From Firmicutes bacterium CAG:145 (GTDB taxonomy: Bacteria > Bacillota > Clostridia > Peptostreptococcales > Anaerovoracaceae), in contig FR882595.1 in assembly GCA_000435715.1 (NCBI GenBank), positions 1 through 44,332 of the forward strand: a stretch of DNA of 44,332 nucleotides, read 5' to 3'. The notes under the pieces were generated by a model. The model did not search any database, was not told where the DNA came from, and saw only the letters and a list, made by a program, of their open reading frames with translations. Numbering within the stretch: the first letter of the stretch is position 1; every line of letters starts with the position of its first letter. Of the stretch, positions 1-6,437 are shown piece after piece. The position numbers were made by a program, and so were the translations under genes.

Positions 1-30
1 GCTTTCTATATATTCTGCTGATGTCATCAT
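1..30 (-). CDS. 5' end of a leftward gene, possibly 4-hydroxybutyryl-CoA dehydratase/HpaB-like (partial)
   Basis: The complement carries a good ribosome-binding site (AAGGAGG, complement of 40-46), nine bases from an ATG at 30-28. Ten codons stay open to the window edge and read MMTSAEYIES. From memory this resembles the start of 4-hydroxybutyryl-CoA dehydratase (AbfD) and related HpaB-family flavoproteins, which begin with a TAEQYIESL-type segment. Ten residues are far too few to prove homology. The gene is divergent from the LysR regulator at 206, the usual position of a LysR target, and an alcohol dehydrogenase follows that regulator. A second ATG (27-25) is the other possible start. That a gene begins here is fairly safe because of the Shine-Dalgarno site; its identity is a guess. 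Confidence 0.5.
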   Translation of the reverse strand, partial: MMTSAEYIES

Positions 31-205
31 ATTGTTGTTCCTCCTTGTGCTTGTGCCGCTAAAAAAACAATTATGCCCTAACAGAACTATAACATAATTG
101 ATTTTCAAGCTGAAATATATTAAAGTTATCATTAAGTATAAATTATTATAATTTGTTTTTTGAAAAAAAGAAAGCTATATTTTAAGTAAAGGAAAAGGTA
201 AGAAC

Positions 206-1150
206 ATGGATGTCAAACAGCTGAACTACTTTGTGCAGATCGCTAAATACGGCAGTTACTCGCTTGCGTCGCAAAAGCTCTATATTTCTCAGCCTGCTTT
301 GAGCAAGGTTATCAAAAATATGGAAGAAGAGATGGGATTTACCTTCTTCTACACTTATCAGAGAAAACAGAAGCTTACAGATGCAGGACAGGCCTTTTAT
401 GAAAAGGCTGTCAGATTTTTAGACAATTATAACGATCTCATTCAGACCACCTATACGGAGGAAGGGATAGATAAAGGACATCTGAGGGTAGGTCTTTCGG
501 TGGCGGGAGGCGGAGCCTTGTTTTCGCATATAGTGCCGGGATTTAATGCCTCTTATCCTCAGATAACCTTTTCAATCTTTGAAAAAGAGACCAATCTTCT
601 CAAAGAGGAACTGCTTAAGAAGAATCTTGACCTGGCGTATATCGACCTTCGCCACCTTAACGGAGCCGAAGATGAAGAAAACTTTGAAAGTTACAGCATC
701 CTTAACTCAGAGAACGTGCTGGTGGCCAGCGTCGATAATCCCATAACGCAAAAGCACAATGTGGGATATGAGGATATGTACGATCAGAGATTGATTCTGT
801 ACAATGCCGGAAAAGAAATAGGCAGCCAGACTGAAATGGAGATAAAGAGACTTGGCTTTGCCCCCAACATAGTCCTAGTGAGCACCCAGTGGAACTTTAT
901 ATTGGATATGGTGGCTAATAATATGGGAGTGGTCTTCTGCCCGTATTATATATATAACAAGTTTAACAGTCCCGGACTTACCTGTGTCAAGTTAAATGAA
1001 AAAATCGGATACAGAGAGATCGGTATCATTACCAAGAAAAACGAATATAAGACAAGAGCCTGCACATGTTTTCTCGATTACGCGACTGATGTAGACAAGT
1101 ATGAACATGTGATGAACAAGCTTATTTTCAGCGGTAGTGTCTCCGATTGA
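206..1150 (+). CDS. LysR-family transcriptional regulator
   Basis: This 314-residue protein has the standard LysR length. Residues 1-60 form the winged helix-turn-helix (LNYFVQIAKYGSYSLASQKL, then SQPALSKVIKNME), and residues from about 90 form the periplasmic-binding-protein-like effector domain. It should bind DNA as a tetramer and respond to a small molecule that cannot be predicted here. It is divergent from the partial gene at the left edge, across an AT-rich 160-bp spacer containing a TATAAT at 147-152. It lies 26 bp upstream of the alcohol dehydrogenase with no terminator between, so it probably controls one or both neighbours. The start at 206 follows an AAGGAAAAGG purine run. Confidence 0.9.
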   Translation: MDVKQLNYFVQIAKYGSYSLASQKLYISQPALSKVIKNMEEEMGFTFFYTYQRKQKLTDAGQAFYEKAVRFLDNYNDLIQTTYTEEGIDKGHLRVGLSVAGGGALFSHIVPGFNASYPQITFSIFEKETNLLKEELLKKNLDLAYIDLRHLNGAEDEENFESYSILNSENVLVASVDNPITQKHNVGYEDMYDQRLILYNAGKEIGSQTEMEIKRLGFAPNIVLVSTQWNFILDMVANNMGVVFCPYYIYNKFNSPGLTCVKLNEKIGYREIGIITKKNEYKTRACTCFLDYATDVDKYEHVMNKLIFSGSVSD

Positions 1151-1176
1151 TCTTTCCCTGATCGAGGAGAAGAGAG

Positions 1177-2265
1177 ATGAAAGGTAAAATTGTTTTTTTT
1201 GAAGGAGAGAAGAAATTCGGGTTCGCAGAGGAGCCTATTCCCAAAGTTGAGGACGGCGCAGTATTGGTAAAAGTACTGTGTACTAATATATGCGGTTCTG
1301 ACGTCAAAAACTGGAAAGGATCGTCCGCAGCGGCAGCCGGCAGCAAGCCGTCTTGTCAGGGTCACGAGTTCGTAGGAGAAATTTTTAAGCTTGGAAAAGG
1401 CGTGGAGACTGACAGCATGGGTCAGCCGGTGAAGATAGGTGACAGGATCGTAGCGCCGTACTTCATCACGTGCGGAGAGTGCAAGGCCTGCCGCGCCGGA
1501 AGATACGACCTCTGCGAAAACGCTTATATACATCTTGGAACAGATCCGTCAGAATGGCCTCATTTCGGAGGAACTTTTGCCTCTCATTATTATATATATC
1601 CGGAGCAGATGTTCTATAAAGTTCCGGACAGCGTTCCCAATGAGCTGGCCGTAGGCGTCAACTGCGCCTTTTCTCAGGTATATTACGGTCTGGAGAGAGC
1701 TGGCCTTGAGGCGGGAGAGACGCTTGTCATCCAGGGCGCCGGAGGGCTGGGGCTTTACGCTTCTGCCATCGCTAAGGAAAAGGGAGCCAAAGTCATAGTG
1801 ATCGACGGAGTAAAGGAGAGGCTGGATCTTGCAAGGAGATTCGGAGCCGATCACACTATAGATATTTCAGAAGTCAGGGAACTCTCCGAAAGGGAAGAAC
1901 TGGTGAAGGAGCTTACGGGAGGAGGCGCAGATGTCGCCCTGGAGGTCACAGGTTTTGCAGGAGCGTTTGACGAAGGGATACGCCACCTCGGAGTTATGGG
2001 AAGGTATATTGTGATAGGCATAAACTCAACTGCTGTAAGCGCCGAAATCTCTCCGGGCTATATAACGAGAAAAGCTCTGACGGTCTTTGGAGTAGTCAGG
2101 TATCTGCCTGAATATCTGCATAAATCGCTGGAGTTTTTAGAGAAATATCAGGATAAATATCCGTTCAAAGAATTTTCCGAGAGGAAATTTTCTCTGGATG
2201 AGATAGGCGAGGCCCTGCAGCTGTCGGCAGACAGAAAGATAACGAGGGCCATAATTGTTCCTTAG
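1177..2265 (+). CDS. Zinc-dependent medium-chain alcohol dehydrogenase
   Basis: The 362-residue protein is a typical medium-chain NAD(P)-dependent dehydrogenase. The catalytic zinc site is visible as NICGSD near residue 37 and GHE near residue 63. The structural zinc loop is C-x2-C-x2-C-x7-C near residues 91-105 (CGECKACRAGRYDLC). The Rossmann fold carries GAGGLGLYAS near residue 187, followed by an acidic residue at the end of strand 2 (VIVIDG), which favours NAD over NADP. The sequence resembles sorbitol, threonine and galactitol dehydrogenases, but the substrate cannot be assigned. It is probably cotranscribed with the LysR gene, follows a GAGGAG site, and is closed by the hairpin at 2299. 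Confidence 0.9.
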   Translation: MKGKIVFFEGEKKFGFAEEPIPKVEDGAVLVKVLCTNICGSDVKNWKGSSAAAAGSKPSCQGHEFVGEIFKLGKGVETDSMGQPVKIGDRIVAPYFITCGECKACRAGRYDLCENAYIHLGTDPSEWPHFGGTFASHYYIYPEQMFYKVPDSVPNELAVGVNCAFSQVYYGLERAGLEAGETLVIQGAGGLGLYASAIAKEKGAKVIVIDGVKERLDLARRFGADHTIDISEVRELSEREELVKELTGGGADVALEVTGFAGAFDEGIRHLGVMGRYIVIGINSTAVSAEISPGYITRKALTVFGVVRYLPEYLHKSLEFLEKYQDKYPFKEFSERKFSLDEIGEALQLSADRKITRAIIVP

Positions 2266-2298
2266 AAGGGAATTGCCGAATACTTTGAATCGCCGGTG

Positions 2299-2333
2299 GA
2301 GCGGAGCAGTTTGCTCCGCTCTATGTTGTTTTG
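2299..2333 (+). terminator. Rho-independent terminator after the alcohol dehydrogenase
   Basis: Ten-base perfect arms GAGCGGAGCA (2299-2308) and TGCTCCGCTC (2312-2321) enclose a GTT loop and are followed by a T-rich tail. The hairpin lies 33 bp after the stop codon and separates the upstream operon from the repeat-bearing spacer. Confidence 0.8.
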
Positions 2334-2344
2334 ATTACGTAGTT

Positions 2345-2396
2345 GCATTTTATTCGCCTTTACTGCCAATTCTGCAACATGATGCGAATAAAATGC
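2345..2396. repeat. 13-bp perfect inverted repeat with a 26-bp centre
   Basis: GCATTTTATTCGC (2345-2357) is the exact reverse complement of GCGAATAAAATGC (2384-2396), separated by 26 bp. It lies just upstream of the 175-bp element. The second copy of that element also has a perfect inverted repeat with a 26-bp centre upstream (30244-30283), but its arms are unrelated in sequence (AGCGGCG/CGCCGCT). Confidence 0.75.
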
Positions 2397-2422
2397 TCAT
2401 TCGATGTGCCTGACTGAAAGCT

Positions 2423-2597
2423 ATGCTGTAGAATCTAATTTTTACTGCTGATTTTACAACACTTTCTTTTAAAATTGTTGTAAAAAATTGAAAATTTTTA
2501 AAATAATACAGCATAGCAGCTTTTTTCCTCTATAAATAGCGGAAAAATCCAGACTGATGCTGTATTTTTATGATGAGACAGTGCAAAAATAAAACAT
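2423..2597. repeat. 175-bp six-half-site intergenic element, copy 1
   Basis: The arms read ATGCTGTA (2423-2430), 21 bp, TTTTACAAC (2452-2460), 16 bp, GTTGTAAAA (2477-2485), 21 bp, TACAGCAT (2507-2514), 42 bp, ATGCTGTA (2557-2564), 25 bp, TAAAACAT (2590-2597). The first outer pair extends to 11 bp (GCTATGCTGTA/TACAGCATAGC). All arms share the core GYTGTA in alternating orientation. The copy at 30313-30487 has the same arms at the same five spacings, while the linkers match at roughly chance level. The last arm here differs at two positions from the consensus TACAGCAT. I know of no described element with this layout. Confidence 0.8.
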
Positions 2598-2827
2598 GCC
2601 CTGGGATGAGCGCTGCTTATTGCCGTTAATTTGTCGGACATCCGGGCGCTTTGAAAGCAGCCGAGGGGGGATTTATCCTTTTTTATAAAGTGAAGCATGC
2701 AAGATAATATTCTCGCTTTTTTAAATCTGGCGAGGCGCCGCTTCAGAACTGTTTCTTTTACAGCATATTCTTCGTCCTGCCACATATATTTTAGAGACCA
2801 TATATGTAGAAAGGACGGCGCTTTTTT

Positions 2828-4150
2828 ATGAAGTTAAAGAAAAAAGTCAGGGAAGCCCGGATTAACAAGAGAGAAGCCAAAAGTAAAGATCCGCAGGCCG
2901 GGACAGGCGACATCAGAGCCAAACTTTCCGGCGCGAGAAAAAAGATATTTATCAGTGTTTTAGGATGTGCAGTGATATTGTGCGCCTTTGTGGGAATAGG
3001 ACGAAACCTGCCAAAACAAGACCCTATAGAACTGGAGACAGTAAGTGACGAAGCACCTGCCGAAGAAGATAAAGCGCCTTTTGAAGTAGCGGCGAAAGGG
3101 GCTGTACTGATCGACGCTGATACAGGGAAGGTTTTGTTCCAGCAAAATGCTCACGAAGAACTGCCTCTTGCATCTGTAACCAAGGTGATGACCATGCTGC
3201 TGGTGATGGATTCGGTAGACGCAGGGAAGATAAGCTTGGATGATGAGGTCACCATATCGGAGCGAGCGGCTTCCATGGGAGGAAGCCAGATGTACATGGA
3301 AGTCGGAGAAACCCACACGGTACAGGAACTCCTGAAAGGAGTGGCCATGGCCAGCGCCAACGACGGATGTGTTGCTCTGGCCGAATATGTTGCGGGCAGT
3401 GAGGAAATATTCGTAGAAAGAATGAACGAAAAGGCCAAAGAGCTGGGCATGAGAGACAGTCATTTCGTAAATACCAACGGACTCCCTGTAGCAGAACATT
3501 ATTCCAGCGCATATGATATATCAATAATGTCTAAAGAACTGTATAAATATGAAGAGACCAGAAAATGGTTTACCACATGGCAGGACACCATAACCGTAGG
3601 TTTGCCGGACAAGGAAAAGGAGTTTGGTCTCACCAACACCAATAAGCTAATAAAACAGTATCAGGGATGTGACGGGATCAAGACCGGATTTACCAGCGAC
3701 GCAGGCTATTGCCTTTCGGCGTCGGCCACCAGAGGAGACACACATCTCATAGCAGTGGCTTTAGGCTGCGAGACTTCAGACATTAGAAATCAGGAAGTGA
3801 GCAAGATTCTCGATTACGGCTTTGCCAACTATGAGACTCACATAGTGGCAGAAAAAGGAGAGACACTGGAAAAGATCACGGTGGAGAGAGGAAATCCTCA
3901 GAAAGTCGAAGCTGTTGCGGACGAACGGATAACGGCCCTGGTAGAAAAAGGCGGTGCAGGTAATATCACGACCAAGGTAAAATTAGAAGATAAAGTCTCC
4001 CTTCCTCTCGTAAAAGGGGATGAAATGGGAGTATTGGAAGTGTATCAGAACGAGGAGAAGATAGCAGAATATTCACTGGTAGCGGCAGGCGATGTGAATA
4101 AAGCTTCTTTCCGTCAAATGGTATCAAGATTCTTTAAAAAAATATTTTAG
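2828..4150 (+). CDS. D-alanyl-D-alanine carboxypeptidase (PBP5/DacF family)
   Basis: The 440-residue protein is a low-molecular-weight penicillin-binding protein that removes the terminal D-Ala from peptidoglycan stem peptides. The three active-site motifs are present: SVTK near residue 116, SAN near 176 (ASANDG) and KTG near 285 (GIKTGF). A PBP5-type C-terminal beta domain follows, ending in an amphipathic, basic helix (FRQMVSRFFKKIF) of the kind that anchors this family to the membrane. The N-terminus is odd: about 38 strongly basic residues precede the hydrophobic segment (about 40-60), so it looks like a signal anchor rather than a short cleavable signal. The gene appears to be transcribed alone. 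An AAAGGA-type site lies about 12 bp before the ATG. Confidence 0.9.
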   Translation: MKLKKKVREARINKREAKSKDPQAGTGDIRAKLSGARKKIFISVLGCAVILCAFVGIGRNLPKQDPIELETVSDEAPAEEDKAPFEVAAKGAVLIDADTGKVLFQQNAHEELPLASVTKVMTMLLVMDSVDAGKISLDDEVTISERAASMGGSQMYMEVGETHTVQELLKGVAMASANDGCVALAEYVAGSEEIFVERMNEKAKELGMRDSHFVNTNGLPVAEHYSSAYDISIMSKELYKYEETRKWFTTWQDTITVGLPDKEKEFGLTNTNKLIKQYQGCDGIKTGFTSDAGYCLSASATRGDTHLIAVALGCETSDIRNQEVSKILDYGFANYETHIVAEKGETLEKITVERGNPQKVEAVADERITALVEKGGAGNITTKVKLEDKVSLPLVKGDEMGVLEVYQNEEKIAEYSLVAAGDVNKASFRQMVSRFFKKIF

Positions 4151-4391
4151 CGGCAGCCGCCTGTCTTACATACTGAAGATAAACGACGAACGCCGGATAT
4201 CCCCGCCTCTGCGGAGGGATTTCAGACTTTCGGCGGCGAGTAATTGTGGTTTTCCGCCAAAGTCTGAGGAGCCAAAATCTGCTATCTGTATTTGATAGCC
4301 GATCGCCTGAGAGCTTTTCGCTGCAGAATAGCAGGTGAGTTTGCCGGGAGCCACGCTCCGATTTAAGTCGTAAGAACCGATAGGAGGCTGT

Positions 4392-4661
4392 TTGAAAGTG
4401 GAAAAAGAATATATCATGGCCTTTTCTTCGTTTTATAAGGCGGCTTATGCGCAGGATATGCTCAGTGAAGCAGGCATAAAAGCGCAGTTGAAGAGATTGC
4501 CCCAGGAACTTGTAAGATCATGCGGCACAGGCGTCTACCTCAGGACGTCTGACATAGGAGAAGCTGAGTCTGTACTCGAAATGAGACAGATAAGCGTCAG
4601 AGGCGTCTACGAAATAAAACGAGAAGGAAAAGGAACAAAAAGTTATATAAAAGTAATATAG
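4392..4661 (+). CDS. DUF3343 family protein (putative Se/S carrier-like)
   Basis: This is a small protein of 87-89 residues. Its FSSFYKAAYAQDMLSEAG start and the RSCGTGVYLR segment with a single cysteine match the DUF3343 family, which is common in Clostridia and sometimes described as selenium/sulfur carrier-like. Its biochemical function is not established. The start is ambiguous: TAGGAGG at 4381-4387 lies 4 bases before a TTG (4392) and 10 bases before an in-frame GTG (4398). It is preceded by a 241-bp non-coding stretch with hairpins (4151-4391) and followed by a terminator. Confidence 0.8.
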   Translation: MKVEKEYIMAFSSFYKAAYAQDMLSEAGIKAQLKRLPQELVRSCGTGVYLRTSDIGEAESVLEMRQISVRGVYEIKREGKGTKSYIKVI

Positions 4662-4674
4662 AAAGAACATGCGA

Positions 4675-4717
4675 AAGCCGCCCCGAAGGAGTGATTCCAA
4701 CGGAGGCGGCTTGTTTT
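4675..4717 (+). terminator. Rho-independent terminator after the DUF3343 gene
   Basis: AAGCCGCC (4675-4682) pairs with GGCGGCTT (4705-4712), with CCG/CGG able to extend the stem inward, followed by GTTTT. It separates this gene from the spoIIGA promoter. Confidence 0.75.
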
Positions 4718-4741
4718 AAAATTTTTTCAATTTGAGCAGGA

Positions 4742-4775
4742 TTCGACATACTTCTCGGACGCTCTGTTGTATCAT
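4742..4775 (+). promoter_or_regulatory. Candidate Spo0A-activated spoIIG promoter
   Basis: TTCGACA at 4742-4748 is the exact reverse complement of the core 0A box TGTCGAA. Its first six bases (TTCGAC) can serve as a -35, placed 22 bp from a TATCAT -10 at 4770-4775. The Bacillus subtilis spoIIG promoter is known for the same arrangement: sigma-A hexamers 22 bp apart with an 0A box overlapping the -35 region. The -10 is only 18 bp before the spoIIGA ATG, so the leader would be very short. Confidence 0.5.
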
Positions 4776-4793
4776 TAACGAACGAGGCATGAG

Positions 4794-5609
4794 ATGGTCA
4801 TTTATGGAGAATACCTGTTTATAGAAAACTTCATAGCGGGGCTGCTCCTGATACTTCTGACAGGAAAACTTACAGGCCGTATGCCCGCGAAGATGCGGAT
4901 ATTACTTGCCGCAGTTTTATGCGGACTGAGCGGCTTCATAATATTTCTTCCTTTAAACGGCGGCTGGTCAGCGGTTCTCAGGCTTTTAGCCGGAACGCTG
5001 TGTGCGGCCGCGGCCTTTGGGCTGAGGGAGATCGTTAAGACTACCGGACTTTTTTTAGCGCTGACTTTCCTTTCAGGAGGTGCGGTGATGGCGCTGCTTC
5101 TGTGGAGGCAGCAGCCTGCCGTATCTCACCAGGGGATAATATACATGGACGCAGTCACGTATTTCAGACTGCTGTGCTTTGGAATACTTGCCTTCGGACT
5201 GACATACTGGTTCGTAAAACTGGTGAGAAGACGCAAGGCAGAAATGAACATGAAGGGGAGAGTGTGTTTGATAATAGATGGCAAAAGCTATTTCTTCGAA
5301 GCTTTTGTCGATTCGGGAAACTGTTTGAGAGAACCTGTGACCGGCAAGCCGGTGGTGCTCTTAGACAACAGGGGAGCGTCAAGACTGCCCTTCGGCGCAA
5401 AAGATATGCCCAGCCGGTACAGGATAATACCGTATCACGGCGTAGGCGTCGAAGCAGGCAGTCTCGAAGCCCTCAGAACAGATGAGATAATATTTGAGGA
5501 TCACAAGACCGAAGGGGCTTACATAGCGTTCTATAAGGGCAGATTCGAAGGCTTCGAAGTCCTTATGAACAGAGACTTTTTAGAGGGAGGATTGCTGAAA
5601 GATGTATAA
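4794..5609 (+). CDS. spoIIGA: Sigma-E processing peptidase SpoIIGA
   Basis: The 271-residue membrane-bound aspartic protease cleaves pro-sigma-E at the sporulation septum. The N-terminal half (about 1-150) consists of hydrophobic membrane segments starting VIYGEYLFIENFIAGLLL. The C-terminal half carries the conserved catalytic-aspartate region FVDSGNCLREPVTGKPVVLL near residues 172-190. Family knowledge says the protease dimerises and is activated by SpoIIR from the forespore. It overlaps sigE by 8 bp, the canonical operon arrangement. A GAGG site lies 6 bases before the ATG. Confidence 0.93.
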   Translation: MVIYGEYLFIENFIAGLLLILLTGKLTGRMPAKMRILLAAVLCGLSGFIIFLPLNGGWSAVLRLLAGTLCAAAAFGLREIVKTTGLFLALTFLSGGAVMALLLWRQQPAVSHQGIIYMDAVTYFRLLCFGILAFGLTYWFVKLVRRRKAEMNMKGRVCLIIDGKSYFFEAFVDSGNCLREPVTGKPVVLLDNRGASRLPFGAKDMPSRYRIIPYHGVGVEAGSLEALRTDEIIFEDHKTEGAYIAFYKGRFEGFEVLMNRDFLEGGLLKDV

Positions 5610-6336
5610 AGAATTCAGGTTTTTGCCTACAATACAGTTTAGCCTGATGATCAAACGGCTTAAGGAGGTAATCCGAAATAAGAAGAAGGCTTTGTTTTAT
5701 ATAGGTGGCAGCGATGTGCTTCCTCCGCCGCTGGCCAGGGACGAGGAGACGAAGCTCCTAAAAGAATATGCGGGCGGAAGTCAGGAGGCCAGGAGCATAT
5801 TGATAGAACGAAACCTGAGACTCGTCGTATATATCTCTAAAAAATTTGAAAACGCCGGGGTGAATGTGGAAGACCTGATTTCCATAGGAACCATAGGTCT
5901 CATAAAGGCTGTAAACACGTTCAAATTAGAGAAAAATATAAAACTGGCTACTTATGCATCCAGGTGCATAGAAAATGAGATACTGATGTATCTGAGAAGG
6001 ACGACAAAGCTGAAAAGTGAAGTGAGTCTGGACGAACCGCTCAATGTAGACTGGGACGGCAATGAACTGCTGTTGTCAGATATTCTGGGGACAGAAAACG
6101 ACGTAGTATATCACAGGCTGGAGGATGAAGTGAACAGGATGCTTCTGCACGGAGCCATGAAAAAGCTGGAGCCCAGAGAAAAAGAACTCATGGAGATGAG
6201 GTTCGGACTCAAGAGCGGAAAAGAGATGACGCAGAAAGAAGTCGCCGATAAACTGGGAATCTCCCAGTCATACATATCACGCCTGGAGAAGCGGATAATT
6301 TCAAGGCTTCAAAAGGAAATAAAAAAGCTGGGATGA
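5602..6336 (+). CDS. sigE: Mother-cell sporulation sigma factor sigma-E (pro-form)
   Basis: The 244-residue sigma-70 factor carries the diagnostic junction YIGGSDVLPPPL (residues 33-44), which corresponds to the cleavage region of Bacillus subtilis pro-sigma-E. By homology cleavage would fall between Phe32 and Tyr33, giving a 32-residue, basic, amphipathic pro-sequence. Region 2 (NLRLVVYISKKFENAGV, then DLISIGTIGLIKAV) and region 4 (QKEVADKLGISQSYISRLEKR) are intact. The start at 5602 follows GGAGG with an 11-base gap. An internal Met16 has no ribosome-binding site. The neighbours spoIIGA and sigG confirm the identity. Confidence 0.95.
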   Translation: MYKEFRFLPTIQFSLMIKRLKEVIRNKKKALFYIGGSDVLPPPLARDEETKLLKEYAGGSQEARSILIERNLRLVVYISKKFENAGVNVEDLISIGTIGLIKAVNTFKLEKNIKLATYASRCIENEILMYLRRTTKLKSEVSLDEPLNVDWDGNELLLSDILGTENDVVYHRLEDEVNRMLLHGAMKKLEPREKELMEMRFGLKSGKEMTQKEVADKLGISQSYISRLEKRIISRLQKEIKKLG

Positions 6337-6437
6337 AGGCCTAAAGCACCTGATTCCCACACATTGGCACACATAACTTTGGTGGCCGCAGTACATAACT
6401 AAACTAAAATATTTGTGGATAGGATTGGTATGTATTT

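Larger units (their letters stand above)
2266..2827. other. 562-bp intergenic spacer rich in inverted repeats
   Basis: No gene is supported here. A 95-codon open frame on the complement (2785-2498) has no ribosome-binding site and simply crosses the repeats. In order, the spacer holds the terminator at 2299, a 13-bp perfect inverted repeat (2345-2357 with 2384-2396), the 175-bp half-site element (2423-2597), an orphan TACAGCAT arm at 2759-2766, and a short inverted repeat, ACATATA (2782-2788) with TATATGT (2801-2807), just before dacF. The last could be an operator for dacF. I could not identify a convincing -35/-10 pair for dacF. Confidence 0.75.

Noticed and set aside
2452..2485. The TACAAC/GTTGTA inner arms looked like an integron attC site.
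   Set aside because: The sequence does not fit the RYYYAAC/GTTRRRY core sites, and there is no integrase or cassette structure nearby.
2423..2597. Alternating repeats and unique linkers considered as a CRISPR-like array.
   Set aside because: Arms are only 8-9 bp, alternate in orientation and have unequal spacing; there are no cas genes.
2498..2785. 95-codon open frame on the complement.
   Set aside because: No ribosome-binding site, no recognisable domain, and it runs through the repeat element.
4166..4417. 83-codon open frame on the complement before DUF3343.
   Set aside because: It overlaps the DUF3343 start, has no ribosome-binding site and covers hairpins in the leader.
6337..6437. CATAACTA considered as a sigma-F/G promoter for sigG.
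   Set aside because: Neither the -10 nor the -35 matches the consensus well enough to call.
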